DNA from: a bacterium
Lineage (GTDB): Bacteria > Zhuqueibacterota > QNDG01 > JAGLOF01
NCBI GenBank assembly: GCA_016934955.1
Contig: JAFGRY010000008.1
Span: 62,001 to 126,000, forward strand
Length of the DNA: 64,000 bases
Direction: 5' to 3'
Shown here: piece after piece, positions 51,528-61,191 of the stretch
Numbering within the stretch: position 1 is the stretch's first letter
Layout: every line of letters begins with the position of its first letter
Position numbers and translations under genes: made by a program
The notes under the pieces: model-generated
The model's input: the letters and a program-made list of their open reading frames with translations, nothing else
The model's database searches: none
What the model was told of the DNA's origin: nothing

Positions 51528-53228
51528 TTGCGAAATCGACGCTCATATTCTGCTTTCATTTTCATCGTGATCCTGCTGATTACGGGCTGCGCCGGAAACC
51601 GGCTTCTGCAGCGTCCCGCCGGGCCGGACAGGCCGCCGCTTCGTGCGGTGACCAATTTCATCACCGGCGTGTTTTATGATCTCAATGACAATCCCGCCGC
51701 GGCGCTGCTGGCCTATCAGGAGGCGCTGCTCTACGATTCCACCTCGGCGGATATTCATCTGGCCATCGGCATGGATTATCTCAGGCTCGGCCGGGAGGAT
51801 GCGGGTATCAGGGCCGTCAAGCAGGCGCTGCGGCACAACCCCGCCGAACACCGGGCGCTGGAGGTGATGGCCGAATATTATCTGGGAAAAAACAGAATGG
51901 CGGCCGCGGACAGCATATTCAGGCAGATGCTGCACTATGACAGCACCAGGACCGACGCCTGGTTCGGGCTCGCCATGATCGCTCAGCAGAAAAGGGAGCT
52001 GGAAAAGGCGAAGACCTACTACCTCAAATGCCTCGAGCTCGACCCCTCCTACGACCCCCGGGTCTATGATTTTCTCGGTACGATCTATCTGGGTGAAGGG
52101 GAGCTTGAAAAAGGCGAAGATATGTACCTGAAGTCCCTGGAGGTGTATAAGGACAACGGTCTTGCCTATAACCGCCTCGGCATGATCGGAGAAGCGCGGG
52201 GAGACACGGCAGCGGCCATTCGCAATTACCGGCGGGCGATTCAGGAAGCCCCCGGATTCAAGGAACCGGTCGAACGGTTGAGCAGAATATACACGATCCG
52301 GGGGGAATGGAAAAACGCGGCCGCACTGCTGCACGGGACGATCGCAGCTGATTCCTCCGATATCGAGAGCTGGCTTTCCCTGGGAGGTCTCTATGTGACC
52401 ACGGGTGAGATCGATTCGGCGAAGGCGCTCTACCGGCAGGTGCAGGAACGGTTCCCCCGGGACGGGCGGGCCGATCTCATTCTGGGCAGAATCCATCTCG
52501 ATGAAGAAGCCTATATCGAGGCTTTTGAAGCCTTCAAACAGGTCGCCGCGAAATTTCCCGACAGTCCCGAAGGCTGGATCGAGTGCGGACGGGCCCTGCT
52601 GCTTGCCGACAGTCTCGAAGCCTCGGTCGACTACCTGCGCAGGGGACTGGCCATCGACAGCGATAATTTTCTCGGCAACTTTCTCGCGGGCAACGCCCTT
52701 CTGCAGCTGGGAGACAATCTCGACGCGGTACCCTACCTGGAAAAATCCCTCGAGAGCATTCACGATCCGGAACAGCAGCTGCCGATCATCGGGGGCCTTG
52801 CCAACGCCTACGACGCAATCGGCAGACATGAGGTGGCGGACAGCCTGTTCCAGCGGGCGCTGGATATCGGCCCCGATGACAGCACGATTCTCAATAATTA
52901 CAGCTACAGTCTTGCCTTGCGGAAGACAAAGCTCGATACCGCCCTGGCTATGGCCCTGCGGGCCCTGGAACAGGAACCCGATAACGGGTCGTTTCTCGAT
53001 ACGGTCGGCTGGATCTATTATCTGCGGGAGGAGTACGAAACCGCCCGTACCTATCTCGAGAGGGCATGGCAGGCACGGAAAACCAGCGCCGAAGTGGCCG
53101 ATCATCTCGGCGATGTCTACTGGAAACTCGAAGAAGCGGAAAAGGCGGTGGAGGCGTGGAAAAAGGCGCTGGAACTCGATCCCGGCAACAGCACCGTCAG
53201 GGACAAACTGCAACAGCGAAGCAGGTAA
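51528..53228 (+). CDS. Large TPR lipoprotein
   Basis: A 566-residue lipoprotein with lipobox ITGC near residue 21. About 13-15 TPR units cover nearly all of the mature protein, for example AALLAYQEALLYDSTSADIHLAIGMDYL and EAEKAVEAWKKALELDPGN. The last repeats are the closest to the canonical TPR. The start is TTG with a GGAG site about 7 nt upstream. Such proteins commonly scaffold envelope complexes. It is followed by a LolB-like lipoprotein and the polysaccharide genes. Confidence 0.8.
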   Translation: MRNRRSYSAFIFIVILLITGCAGNRLLQRPAGPDRPPLRAVTNFITGVFYDLNDNPAAALLAYQEALLYDSTSADIHLAIGMDYLRLGREDAGIRAVKQALRHNPAEHRALEVMAEYYLGKNRMAAADSIFRQMLHYDSTRTDAWFGLAMIAQQKRELEKAKTYYLKCLELDPSYDPRVYDFLGTIYLGEGELEKGEDMYLKSLEVYKDNGLAYNRLGMIGEARGDTAAAIRNYRRAIQEAPGFKEPVERLSRIYTIRGEWKNAAALLHGTIAADSSDIESWLSLGGLYVTTGEIDSAKALYRQVQERFPRDGRADLILGRIHLDEEAYIEAFEAFKQVAAKFPDSPEGWIECGRALLLADSLEASVDYLRRGLAIDSDNFLGNFLAGNALLQLGDNLDAVPYLEKSLESIHDPEQQLPIIGGLANAYDAIGRHEVADSLFQRALDIGPDDSTILNNYSYSLALRKTKLDTALAMALRALEQEPDNGSFLDTVGWIYYLREEYETARTYLERAWQARKTSAEVADHLGDVYWKLEEAEKAVEAWKKALELDPGNSTVRDKLQQRSR

Positions 53229-53244
53229 GCGGCCGGGTGTTGCC

Positions 53245-54015
53245 ATGAGACGAACCGCCGCGACGCTGCTCCTGCTGCTTCTGGCATCCGCCGGCTGCAG
53301 CAGCCTCATCACCGCCCGAAAACCGCTGGATCCGAACGCGGACCCGGCCGATGTCATCGGGAGCGTTGCGGCGAATCTGCGGCGGGTGCAGACGTTTTCA
53401 GGCGGGGGCTTGCTGACCCTCAGCTCGGCGGAGGGGTCTCAGCGCGCGATGCTGAGCGTGCAGCTGAAACGCCCCGATTCACTTCATTTCAAGATAGAAG
53501 GACCGCTCGGTCTCGATCTGCTGGCCGGAAGTATCGGCGGAGACAGCATGCATGTCGTCTCGAGCAGCGACAATATGCTCTACCGGGGACGTCCGGAGCA
53601 GCTGGGCGATATCATCGTGCTCCCGGGAGATCCGGAACTGTCCGACCTGATTTCTCTGTTCATGGGACTGCAGGCGGTGCACGCCGACGCGGCGAGGATC
53701 CAGTCCTTCTGGATTGACGGAGACGCCTTTCGCGCGGAGTATCCGTCCGGAGAGACGGTGTACATCGATCCGGCGGTCAGGGCGGTGACCGGCCGCGAGA
53801 TCCCCGATGGCCTGGGCCGTCCGGCGGTGAAGCTGGAAATGAGCCAGTTCAGGAAAAGAAAGGGTGTTTTCATGCCGCACCTCATCAGGCTGACCGGATT
53901 TCAGCCCCTGCAGCGCCTCACCGTCTACTACGAACGGATGAGGCCGAATGTGAAACTGGACCGTACCTGGTTTGACCTCAGCATACCGAAAGGAGTGACC
54001 ATTGTCGACCTCTGA
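53245..54015 (+). CDS. LolB/DUF4292-like outer-membrane lipoprotein
   Basis: A 256-residue lipoprotein with lipobox SAGC near residue 18. The mature part has the beta-rich, LolB-like pattern: RRVQTFSGGGLLTLSSAEGSQRAMLSVQLKRPDSLHFKIEGPLGLDLLAGSIGGDSMHVVSSSDNMLYRG. In this fold, lipoproteins receive acyl chains and help insert them in the outer membrane. FCB bacteria often have DUF4292 versions. It lies 16 nt after the TPR gene and overlaps the glycosyltransferase gene by 14 nt. Confidence 0.7.
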   Translation: MRRTAATLLLLLLASAGCSSLITARKPLDPNADPADVIGSVAANLRRVQTFSGGGLLTLSSAEGSQRAMLSVQLKRPDSLHFKIEGPLGLDLLAGSIGGDSMHVVSSSDNMLYRGRPEQLGDIIVLPGDPELSDLISLFMGLQAVHADAARIQSFWIDGDAFRAEYPSGETVYIDPAVRAVTGREIPDGLGRPAVKLEMSQFRKRKGVFMPHLIRLTGFQPLQRLTVYYERMRPNVKLDRTWFDLSIPKGVTIVDL

Positions 54016-54958
54016 TCCCGACGCGCCGGTTGCGCTTTCCGTTGTCATTCCCCTTTACAATGAGGAGGAGTCTCTCCCTCATCTGCAGCAGGAGATCGCG
54101 AACGTCTGCGCCGAGCACGGCATCACCTGGGAAGTCATCTATGTCGATGACGGATCCAGCGACAGCTCGTTTTCCGTACTCGAAAAGATGCATCAACGGG
54201 ACAGCCGGATCAAGGTGCTCCAGTTCCGCAGCAATTGCGGCAAATCGGATGCGCTTTCCGCCGGGTTCAAGGAAGCGGCAGGCAGGTACGTGATCACCAT
54301 GGATGCCGATCTTCAGGATGATCCCCATGAGATTCCGCGACTCATCGCCAGGCTGGAAGAGGGATTCGATCTGGTGTCGGGCTGGAAGAAGAAACGGCGG
54401 GACCCCGTGTCCAAGCGCTGGCCGTCGAAATTTTTCAACCGGGTGACCGGTCTGCTCTCGGGAGTGAGGCTCCACGATTTCAACTGCGGACTGAAAATTT
54501 ACAGAAACGAAGTGGTGAAAACGGTCCATGTGTACGGTGAGCTGCATCGGTACATTCCGGTGCTCGCCGCACTGGAGGGGTTTCGGGTGGGAGAACTGGT
54601 GGTGAACCACCGGCCGAGACAATTCGGCAGAACGAAATTCGGCGCCGCGCGGTTTTTCCGGGGACCGCTGGATCTGATCACCGTTCTCTTCCTCAGTAAA
54701 TATATGCGGCGCCCGCTGCATCTGTTCGGCGGTCTCGGTTTTGTCGTCTCACTGGCCGGCCTGGGCATTACCGCGTACCTGGTCGTCATGCGGGTCGTGA
54801 AACAGTCCTATCTCAGCAACCGGCCGATCCTCTTTATCGGCGTGCTGCTGACCATCGTGGGGATCCAGTTCATTTCCCTGGGGCTTCTGGGCGAGATGCT
54901 GACAAAGATGAATGCGTCCCGCCATATCTATTCAATACGGAAAAAACTGGGAGACTGA
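54002..54958 (+). CDS. Family 2 glycosyltransferase with C-terminal membrane helices
   Basis: A 318-residue enzyme of the DPM1/GtrB type. The N-terminal GT-A domain has SVVIPLYNEEESLPHLQQEI and the metal-binding MDADLQDDP. Two C-terminal helices (about 238-258 and 272-295) anchor it. It probably loads a sugar onto a polyprenyl phosphate carrier. Translation starts at TTG, 7 nt after AAGGAG, inside the end of the LolB-like gene. Confidence 0.88.
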   Translation: MSTSDPDAPVALSVVIPLYNEEESLPHLQQEIANVCAEHGITWEVIYVDDGSSDSSFSVLEKMHQRDSRIKVLQFRSNCGKSDALSAGFKEAAGRYVITMDADLQDDPHEIPRLIARLEEGFDLVSGWKKKRRDPVSKRWPSKFFNRVTGLLSGVRLHDFNCGLKIYRNEVVKTVHVYGELHRYIPVLAALEGFRVGELVVNHRPRQFGRTKFGAARFFRGPLDLITVLFLSKYMRRPLHLFGGLGFVVSLAGLGITAYLVVMRVVKQSYLSNRPILFIGVLLTIVGIQFISLGLLGEMLTKMNASRHIYSIRKKLGD

Positions 54959-54959
54959 T

Positions 54960-56096
54960 GTGCGGATTGTCGTGATCGGATCGGCGTATCCCCTGCGCGG
55001 CGGTATTGCCCACTACACGGCGCTGCTGTACCGGATATTGAAAAAACGCGGTCATGTTGTTCGCGTTTTCTCGTTTAAGCGCCAGTATCCGAAGCTGTTC
55101 TTCCCCGGAAAGACACAGATGGACGAGGGCGAAGAGCTGATCCCGATCGAATCGGATCCGGTGCTCGATACGGTCAATCCCGTCACCTGGATCCGGGCGG
55201 TGGTCCGGCTGAGACGTATCAGGCCGGATCTGCTTGTCTTCAAATACTGGATGCCCTTTTTCGCGCCCTGCTATACAACGGTCTCACGCCTCGCGAAACT
55301 GTTTCTGGGATGCCCGGCGATTTTCATTACCCATAACGTCATTCCCCATGAGCGCAGACCCGGCGACCGCCTGCTCACCCGGATCGCTCTGGCCGGAGCC
55401 GACGCGTTTATCGTCCATTCGCAGGCGGTCGGTGATGATCTGCACCGCCTCAAGCCCCGGGCGGACTGCCGGCGGGTGCCTCATCCCGTCTATACGATTT
55501 TTCCGCCGGCGCTTCCGAAAAAGAAGGCGCGGGAGCTGCTCGGCATTGATGATGAACGGGTGATCCTCTTTTTCGGTTTCATCAGAAGATACAAGGGGCT
55601 GCGCTACCTGCTGGAAGCGATGCCGCGCATCTGGGCGGAGCTGCCGGTCAGGCTGGTGATCGCCGGTGAATTCTACGAGGATGAAGATGAGTCAAAGGCG
55701 CTGATCTCGGCGGTGGACGGGGAAGGGCTGATCACGCTCCACGATACCTTTATATCCAATGAACACGTGGCCCGTTTCTTCTGCGCGGCCGATGCCGTGG
55801 TGCTCCCCTATGTGACGGCCACGCAGAGCGGCATTGTCCAGATCGCCTACAACTATAATGTTCCCGTGATCGTGACGAAAGTCGGGGGACTGCACGAAGT
55901 GGTGCTGGACGGTCTCACCGGCTTTACCGTGCCTCCGGAAGATGGAGAAGCGGTCGCCGGGGCGGTGCTGCGGTTTTACCGGGAAAAGAGGGAACCGGCG
56001 TTTGCCCGGCGTATCGAGGCCGAGAAGGAGAACTACTCCTGGGACCGCCTCGCGGAGACTGTCGAGGACATGGGCCGGCGGCTGTCCGCTGAATAG
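54960..56096 (+). CDS. Family 4 glycosyltransferase (1)
   Basis: A 378-residue GT-B enzyme. It begins MRIVVIGSAYPLRGGIAHYTALLYRIL. The C-terminal donor site has ILFFGFIRRYKGLRYLLEAM, FCAADAVVLPYVTATQSGI and VGGLHEVVLDGLTGF. I start at GTG, 6 nt after GGGAG, one base after the upstream stop. Sugar and acceptor are unknown. Confidence 0.88.
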   Translation: MRIVVIGSAYPLRGGIAHYTALLYRILKKRGHVVRVFSFKRQYPKLFFPGKTQMDEGEELIPIESDPVLDTVNPVTWIRAVVRLRRIRPDLLVFKYWMPFFAPCYTTVSRLAKLFLGCPAIFITHNVIPHERRPGDRLLTRIALAGADAFIVHSQAVGDDLHRLKPRADCRRVPHPVYTIFPPALPKKKARELLGIDDERVILFFGFIRRYKGLRYLLEAMPRIWAELPVRLVIAGEFYEDEDESKALISAVDGEGLITLHDTFISNEHVARFFCAADAVVLPYVTATQSGIVQIAYNYNVPVIVTKVGGLHEVVLDGLTGFTVPPEDGEAVAGAVLRFYREKREPAFARRIEAEKENYSWDRLAETVEDMGRRLSAE

Positions 56097-56143
56097 GAGT
56101 CACCACTGTCCATGAGGCACGAAAACAAGGGAGGCGCGGCCGG

Positions 56144-57493
56144 GTGAAGGCGGTCGATTCAGGAAAAACGGTACTGGTCATTGCCTACTATTTCCCTCCT
56201 TCGGGCGGGGCCGGTGTTCAGCGCGTGCTCAAATATGTGCGCTACCTGACCGGGGAGGGCTGGCGGCCGATCGTGCTCACCGTCACCGAGACCGCCGGTT
56301 TTCCGGCCAGGGACGAAACGCTTCTCGCGGAAGTGCCGAAAACCGTGCGCGTGGTCCGGACACCGATTTTCGAACCCTATGCCCTCTATCGCCGTTTTAC
56401 CGGCAGATCCGCCGGCGCGGCAACCGATATCGCCAGCCTTGCCCACGCGGGCCCCGCCAGCATTCCCGAGCGCCTGTCGGAATGGATCAGGGCTGCCTTC
56501 TTTATCCCGGATGCCCGCTGTTTCTGGCGTCTGCCGGCGGTGCGGGCCGGCCTGAACCTCATCGCCGGGGAGAAGGTGGATGTCATTCTCAGTTCGGCCC
56601 CGCCCTATACCTGTCACCTTATCGGCAGAAGCCTGCACCGGCGCACCGGCATCCCCTGGATCGCCGAGTTCCGCGATTCCTGGGTGGGATGGCTCTCCAC
56701 CCCCGCCCGATCGGGGATAGCGGCAGCCATCGACCGCCGGATGGAGCGGTCGGTGCTGCGGGAATCGGATATGGTGATTACGGCAACCGCGGGGGTGCGG
56801 GACGACCTGCGTTCCCGAAGCCCCGGGCTCGCCGGGAAGAGGTTCCGTGTCATCAGTAACGGCTATGACGGCGCGGACTTCCAGGGGGTCACAGGTGCGC
56901 CTCCCCGGGACAGGTTTACACTCACCTATACCGGATCGCTCTACGGCAAGCGCAGCCCCGAGGTTCTGCTGAACGCAACGGCGCGGCTGCTGGAGCGCGA
57001 CCCCTCGCTGCAGTCGCAGCTGCGGCTGCGGTTTGTGGGACGGGCGGATCCCGCGTTTCTCAGAAGCTTCGAGCGGTTCCCCGGGATAGTCGAGTACATA
57101 CCCTACGTTCCCCATGCAGAGAGTATCGCGTTTCTGCTCAACTCCAGCGCCCTGCTGCTGATCATCGACGACGCGCCTGTGAACCGGGGCATTCTCACCG
57201 GCAAGCTCTATGAATACCTGGGCGCGCGCCGCCCGGTTCTGGCGCTGGCGCCGGAAGGGGAAGCCGCCGATCTCATACGGGAGCTGGGCGCGGGTACGGT
57301 GGCCGGTCCCGGCGACTCCGCCGAAGTCGAAAAACAGCTCGCCGCCATGATCACCGCCTGGCGGCAGGGGACGCTGACCTGGAACGCCGACGAGACCCGT
57401 ATTGCGGCGCTCGACCGCAGGGTACTGACCGGCCGGCTTGCCGCCCTGCTCGATGAGGTCACGGTAAAACCCGACGGAGGAGAGCCCCGGTGA
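56144..57493 (+). CDS. Family 4 glycosyltransferase (2)
   Basis: A 449-residue GT-B enzyme. The opening is VLVIAYYFPPSGGAGVQRVLKYVRYL, the middle has PWIAEFRDSWVG, and the donor-site region includes LTYTGSLYGKRSPEVLL and KLYEYLGARRPVLALA. The form resembles WbuB-like transferases of O-antigen loci. It starts at GTG after GGGAGGCG, and its end overlaps the epimerase gene by 4 nt. Confidence 0.85.
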   Translation: MKAVDSGKTVLVIAYYFPPSGGAGVQRVLKYVRYLTGEGWRPIVLTVTETAGFPARDETLLAEVPKTVRVVRTPIFEPYALYRRFTGRSAGAATDIASLAHAGPASIPERLSEWIRAAFFIPDARCFWRLPAVRAGLNLIAGEKVDVILSSAPPYTCHLIGRSLHRRTGIPWIAEFRDSWVGWLSTPARSGIAAAIDRRMERSVLRESDMVITATAGVRDDLRSRSPGLAGKRFRVISNGYDGADFQGVTGAPPRDRFTLTYTGSLYGKRSPEVLLNATARLLERDPSLQSQLRLRFVGRADPAFLRSFERFPGIVEYIPYVPHAESIAFLLNSSALLLIIDDAPVNRGILTGKLYEYLGARRPVLALAPEGEAADLIRELGAGTVAGPGDSAEVEKQLAAMITAWRQGTLTWNADETRIAALDRRVLTGRLAALLDEVTVKPDGGEPR

Positions 57494-58620
57494 AAAAGAT
57501 CTGTTTCATCGTCGGGGCCAGGCCCCAGTTCATCAAATACATGCCCGTGGAGCGGTCGCTGCGGGAGCAGAGCGTTCTGCAGCCCCTGCTCATCCACACG
57601 GGCCAGCACTACGATTACAATATGTCCCGGATATTCTTCGAAGAGATGGGGATCCCCGAGCCCGATTATCACCTGGGTGTCGGGTCGGGATCCCACGCGT
57701 ATCAGACCGCCGAGGGGCTGATCAGGATCGAAGAGGTGCTGCTGAAAGAGCGTCCGGACGCCGTGGTCGTGTTCGGAGACACCAACGCCACGCTTTCCGG
57801 CAGCATGGCCGCGGTGAAACTGCATCTGCCGGTGGTGCATGTCGAAGCCGGACTGCGCAGCTTCAACAGGGATATGCCGGAAGAGATAAACCGGATTCTC
57901 ACCGACCACGCCTCCACCGTGCTGTTCTGTCCCTGCAAACGGGCGGCGGCCCGGCTCGGCAGCGAGGGCCTCCCCCCGGCGGTGCGAAACGGTGATCTCG
58001 TCACCGCCGATGATCTTTCCGGCCTGCCGGCCCGGGCCCGGTTCGAAGACCGGATCGTGATCAATACCGGTGACGTCATGTATGATGTGATGAAGCATTC
58101 CCTGGCCCTGGCTGAACAGCGATCCGCCGTTCTGGAACGGATGCAGCTGATCCCCGGATCCTACGGGCTGCTCACCATGCACCGGGCGGAGAATACCGGT
58201 GATCCGGAACGGCTTACCGCGATGGCGGCGTTCATCAACCGCGCCACGGCCGGCGGGACCGTGGTGTTCCCCATGCATCCCCGCACGAAAAACAGCGCGG
58301 ACGGGGGCCGGTTCGGGCTGCACGCCGGTGTCAGGATCATCGAACCGCAGGGGTACTTCGACCTGCTTATGCTTCTGCACCACAGCCGCTTCCTCCTGAC
58401 CGACAGCGGCGGCATGCAGAAAGAGGCCTACTGGGCGGGCGTGCCCTGTGTAACGCTGCGAAAGGAAACAGAGTGGACGGAGACGGTGGAAAGCGGCTGG
58501 AACAGGCTCTTTCGCGATTTTGACGGCACATTCCCGGAGGGTGAGAACGAACGGGATGCCTATGGCCGGGGAACCGCGGCGCACGGCATCACCGCCGTTC
58601 TCTCGGCCCTGCTGGGGTGA
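57490..58620 (+). CDS. wecB: UDP-GlcNAc 2-epimerase (WecB-like, non-hydrolysing)
   Basis: A 376-residue enzyme that interconverts UDP-GlcNAc and UDP-ManNAc. The family motifs are FIVGARPQFIKYMPVERSL, HTGQHYDYNMS, VVFGDTNATLSGSMAAVKL, HVEAGLRSFNRDMPEEINR and DSGGMQKEAYWAG. These fit the non-hydrolysing group rather than the hydrolysing NeuC group, though the boundary is best settled by a tree. It would supply ManNAc-type precursors. The start is GTG overlapping the preceding TGA. Confidence 0.9.
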   Translation: MKKICFIVGARPQFIKYMPVERSLREQSVLQPLLIHTGQHYDYNMSRIFFEEMGIPEPDYHLGVGSGSHAYQTAEGLIRIEEVLLKERPDAVVVFGDTNATLSGSMAAVKLHLPVVHVEAGLRSFNRDMPEEINRILTDHASTVLFCPCKRAAARLGSEGLPPAVRNGDLVTADDLSGLPARARFEDRIVINTGDVMYDVMKHSLALAEQRSAVLERMQLIPGSYGLLTMHRAENTGDPERLTAMAAFINRATAGGTVVFPMHPRTKNSADGGRFGLHAGVRIIEPQGYFDLLMLLHHSRFLLTDSGGMQKEAYWAGVPCVTLRKETEWTETVESGWNRLFRDFDGTFPEGENERDAYGRGTAAHGITAVLSALLG

Positions 58621-58637
58621 GGAGATATGACAGCAGT

Positions 58638-60137
58638 ATGGTGAAGTCGAAGATACATACCGGCGCTGCCGGGGACGGTGTGCAAAGCGGCTCGGGTACC
58701 GCGGAGATAAAGCAGCTCTTCAATCGTTTTCTGGAACTCGAGGAGCCGTTCTTTCAGCGTGACATCGGCGGATTCCGCTACTGGCACTACATCCGTTTTC
58801 ACGTCTTCACCGACATGCTTTTTCAGCTGAAATGGATCACCTATACCGATGTCAGAAAACACACCCCGGTGTTCAAGCTCATCGGGCTGGCCCTGTCGCT
58901 GCTGAAAAACAGCATGCTGCACAGTGTCATGAGCGACCGGACGCGGTCACCCCTGCTTTTTCTGCAGACATCCCATTCGGTAGTGCACCGGGGACAGCGG
59001 ATCAATCCCTTCACGACCCTGCTCAGGCAGTCGCTGACAGGGAAGGCGACGGTCTGGGAGACCCCGATGCGCTGGTCCCACGCGCCGCTCTCGGACCGGG
59101 AAAATCTCTATTTTCTCGATGCGCTGCATCTGTGGTCGTTTGTGCGGGAGCTGCTGCAGCCTTCGCCGGGAGCGCTGATCAGGGAAGAGATCCGTTTTCT
59201 CAACGGACTGTTTCAGGATCTCGGAATCCGGCTGCCGGAGCAGCGGCTGCGGTTTCTCATCCGCCGGGTCATCAGGCTGAAGAAGAGCTTCAGCGGGCCG
59301 GTGCGGCGCATGCTGAAACGGAAAGGGGTGAAGGTCATCATCCTGGTGAACCACTACGATCCGGTGAAAATGGTGGTCACCGAGGTTGCCCGGACCATGG
59401 GGATCCATGTGGTGGGGCTGCAGCACGGGTCCATGGGGCGGTACAATATCGGGTATAATTTCGCCGACGTCGGGCCGCTGCCGACGCTTCCCGATGAGAT
59501 CTGGACGTTCGGGCCGTTCTGGACCACAACCGCGAGGATCGGGCAGACGGGGCTCAGGCTCCTGGCCATGGGCAGTCCCTATGTGGAGGAACGGGTGAAG
59601 GATACGGTACGGACCGCGGATACGCCGAAAACAACGGTGCTGATCATCAGTCAGTGGACGCTGGCCTCTGATTTCGAGCGGACCGCCCTGGATCTGGCCC
59701 GGGATCTGGACAGGGACCGGTACCGGATCGTGTACAAACTGCATCCGGGCGAATGGCAGATCTGGCGGGCCACCTATTCCGAAGCGTTCCTCACCGCAGG
59801 AATAACGGTCGTGGAGGACGGCGATCTCTATCAGCTGTTCAGCGAGGCGGATGTGATCATCGGCGTGTACTCGACAGCGCTCATCGAGAGCCTCCATTTC
59901 GGGAAACAGCTCATCCTGCTCAACCGGTACGGGATCCACTTTTTTGAAGAGCTCATTCAGTCGGGGCGGGTGATGCCCGCGGAAAACGGCCGCGATATCG
60001 TCGAGTTCATCAGGAATACGGACCTGTCAGAGCGGCGCGTCTATGAAACGGACACATTCTGGACCTCGGGGAGTCTCGCACTCATGACATCACGTCTCGA
60101 TCTTCTGCTCGGGACCGCAGAGGAGAAGCAGGTATGA
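58638..60137 (+). CDS. Putative capsule/surface-polysaccharide glycosyltransferase
   Basis: A 499-residue protein I recognise only broadly. The C-terminal half has a GT-B-like layout similar to capsule or polysialyl/CDP-glycerol-type transferases: VVGLQHGSMGRYNIGYNFADVGP, then DEIWTFGPFWTTTARIG, YRIVYKLHPGEWQIW and DVIIGVYSTALIESLHFGKQLI. The N-terminal 200 residues (FLELEEPFFQRDIGGFRYWHYIRFHVF) are not familiar. I chose the ATG; an upstream GTG overlapping the epimerase stop has no ribosome site. It probably transfers a sialic-acid-like sugar or a polyol phosphate (inference). Confidence 0.6.
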   Translation: MVKSKIHTGAAGDGVQSGSGTAEIKQLFNRFLELEEPFFQRDIGGFRYWHYIRFHVFTDMLFQLKWITYTDVRKHTPVFKLIGLALSLLKNSMLHSVMSDRTRSPLLFLQTSHSVVHRGQRINPFTTLLRQSLTGKATVWETPMRWSHAPLSDRENLYFLDALHLWSFVRELLQPSPGALIREEIRFLNGLFQDLGIRLPEQRLRFLIRRVIRLKKSFSGPVRRMLKRKGVKVIILVNHYDPVKMVVTEVARTMGIHVVGLQHGSMGRYNIGYNFADVGPLPTLPDEIWTFGPFWTTTARIGQTGLRLLAMGSPYVEERVKDTVRTADTPKTTVLIISQWTLASDFERTALDLARDLDRDRYRIVYKLHPGEWQIWRATYSEAFLTAGITVVEDGDLYQLFSEADVIIGVYSTALIESLHFGKQLILLNRYGIHFFEELIQSGRVMPAENGRDIVEFIRNTDLSERRVYETDTFWTSGSLALMTSRLDLLLGTAEEKQV

Positions 60138-61186
60138 AACAGATACGCATTGCCGGCCGGACCATCGGCCCGGATACCCCCTGCTTTATTATCGCTGAAG
60201 CCGGTGTCAATCACAACGGCCGGCTCGACCTGGCCCTGCGGCTGGTCGATGAAGCGGCGGCCGCCGGAGCCGACGCGGTTAAATTCCAGACATACCGGAC
60301 TGAGGAACTGATCCTCGCCGACATCGAGAAAGCCCCCTATCAGCAGCGGACCACGGACCGGAGGGAAAAACAGGAGGAGATGCTCAGAATCCTGGAAATC
60401 GATGAAGCGTTTCACCGGGAGCTGATCCGGCACTGTGAGAAGAAAGAGATCATGTTTCTCTCCACGCCCTATGACACGGCCAGTCTCGAGCTGCTGGTGC
60501 GGCTAAATGTGCCGGCGATCAAGATCGCTTCCACCGATACCACGAATCTGCTTTTTCTGGAGGAGGTCGCCGCGGCCGGGAAGCCGGTAATCCTGTCGAC
60601 CGGCATGTCGACCCTGGAAGAGATCGATCAGGCCGTGCGCTGTCTGCGGCAGGGCGGCTGCCGCGAACTGGCGCTCCTGAAATGCACCTCCGATTATCCC
60701 ACACGGCCCGAAGAGGTGAACCTGGCGGCCATGGACCGGCTCGAGGAGCTGTTCGATGCGGTGACGGGGTTTTCGGACCACACCGCCGGTATCGGCGCCT
60801 CTCCCTACGCGGCCGCCCGCGGCGCCCGCATTATCGAAAAGCACTTTACCCTTGACAAACAGCTGCCCGGACCGGATCATCAGGCATCCCTCTCTCCCGA
60901 AGAGCTGCGGGAACTGGTGCGCCGTGTGCGTGAGGTGGAACTGTTTCTCGGCAGCAGGGATATAGGCCCCACCGCGGCGGAAAAGGTGAACAGGCTGTCG
61001 CTGCAGAAGCATCTGGTGGCAGCTGTTTCGCTGACACCGGGGACCGAACTGACACGCTCGCATCTCAAGGCGAAACGGACCGGCGGCGCCGGAGTTCCGG
61101 CGGGCGACCTTTACCGGGTGCTGGGGAAACGGGTGACCGCCGGCATCGAGGCGGACAGGCCCATTGACTGGGACAATCTGGAGTGA
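60134..61186 (+). CDS. neuB: N-acetylneuraminate synthase-like NeuB
   Basis: A 350-residue enzyme that condenses phosphoenolpyruvate with a six-carbon N-acylated sugar to make a nine-carbon nonulosonic acid. The TIM barrel has FIIAEAGVNHNGRLDLALRLVDEA, ADAVKFQTYR, KIASTDTTNLLFLEEVA, STGMSTLEEIDQAV and LLKCTSDYPTRPEEVNL. The C-terminal SAF (antifreeze-like) domain starts near residue 285. Sialic, legionaminic and pseudaminic acid synthases share this layout, so the product is open. Confidence 0.9.
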   Translation: MKQIRIAGRTIGPDTPCFIIAEAGVNHNGRLDLALRLVDEAAAAGADAVKFQTYRTEELILADIEKAPYQQRTTDRREKQEEMLRILEIDEAFHRELIRHCEKKEIMFLSTPYDTASLELLVRLNVPAIKIASTDTTNLLFLEEVAAAGKPVILSTGMSTLEEIDQAVRCLRQGGCRELALLKCTSDYPTRPEEVNLAAMDRLEELFDAVTGFSDHTAGIGASPYAAARGARIIEKHFTLDKQLPGPDHQASLSPEELRELVRRVREVELFLGSRDIGPTAAEKVNRLSLQKHLVAAVSLTPGTELTRSHLKAKRTGGAGVPAGDLYRVLGKRVTAGIEADRPIDWDNLE

Positions 61187-61191
61187 GCGGT

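Noticed and set aside
51543-53357. A 604-codon minus-strand open frame opposite the TPR lipoprotein
   Set aside because: The plus strand has a lipobox and regular TPRs with a promoter and ribosome site; the antisense frame has no recognisable domain.
57208-58584. A 458-codon minus-strand open frame opposite the epimerase
   Set aside because: The plus-strand frame carries all WecB motifs; the antisense one has biased composition.
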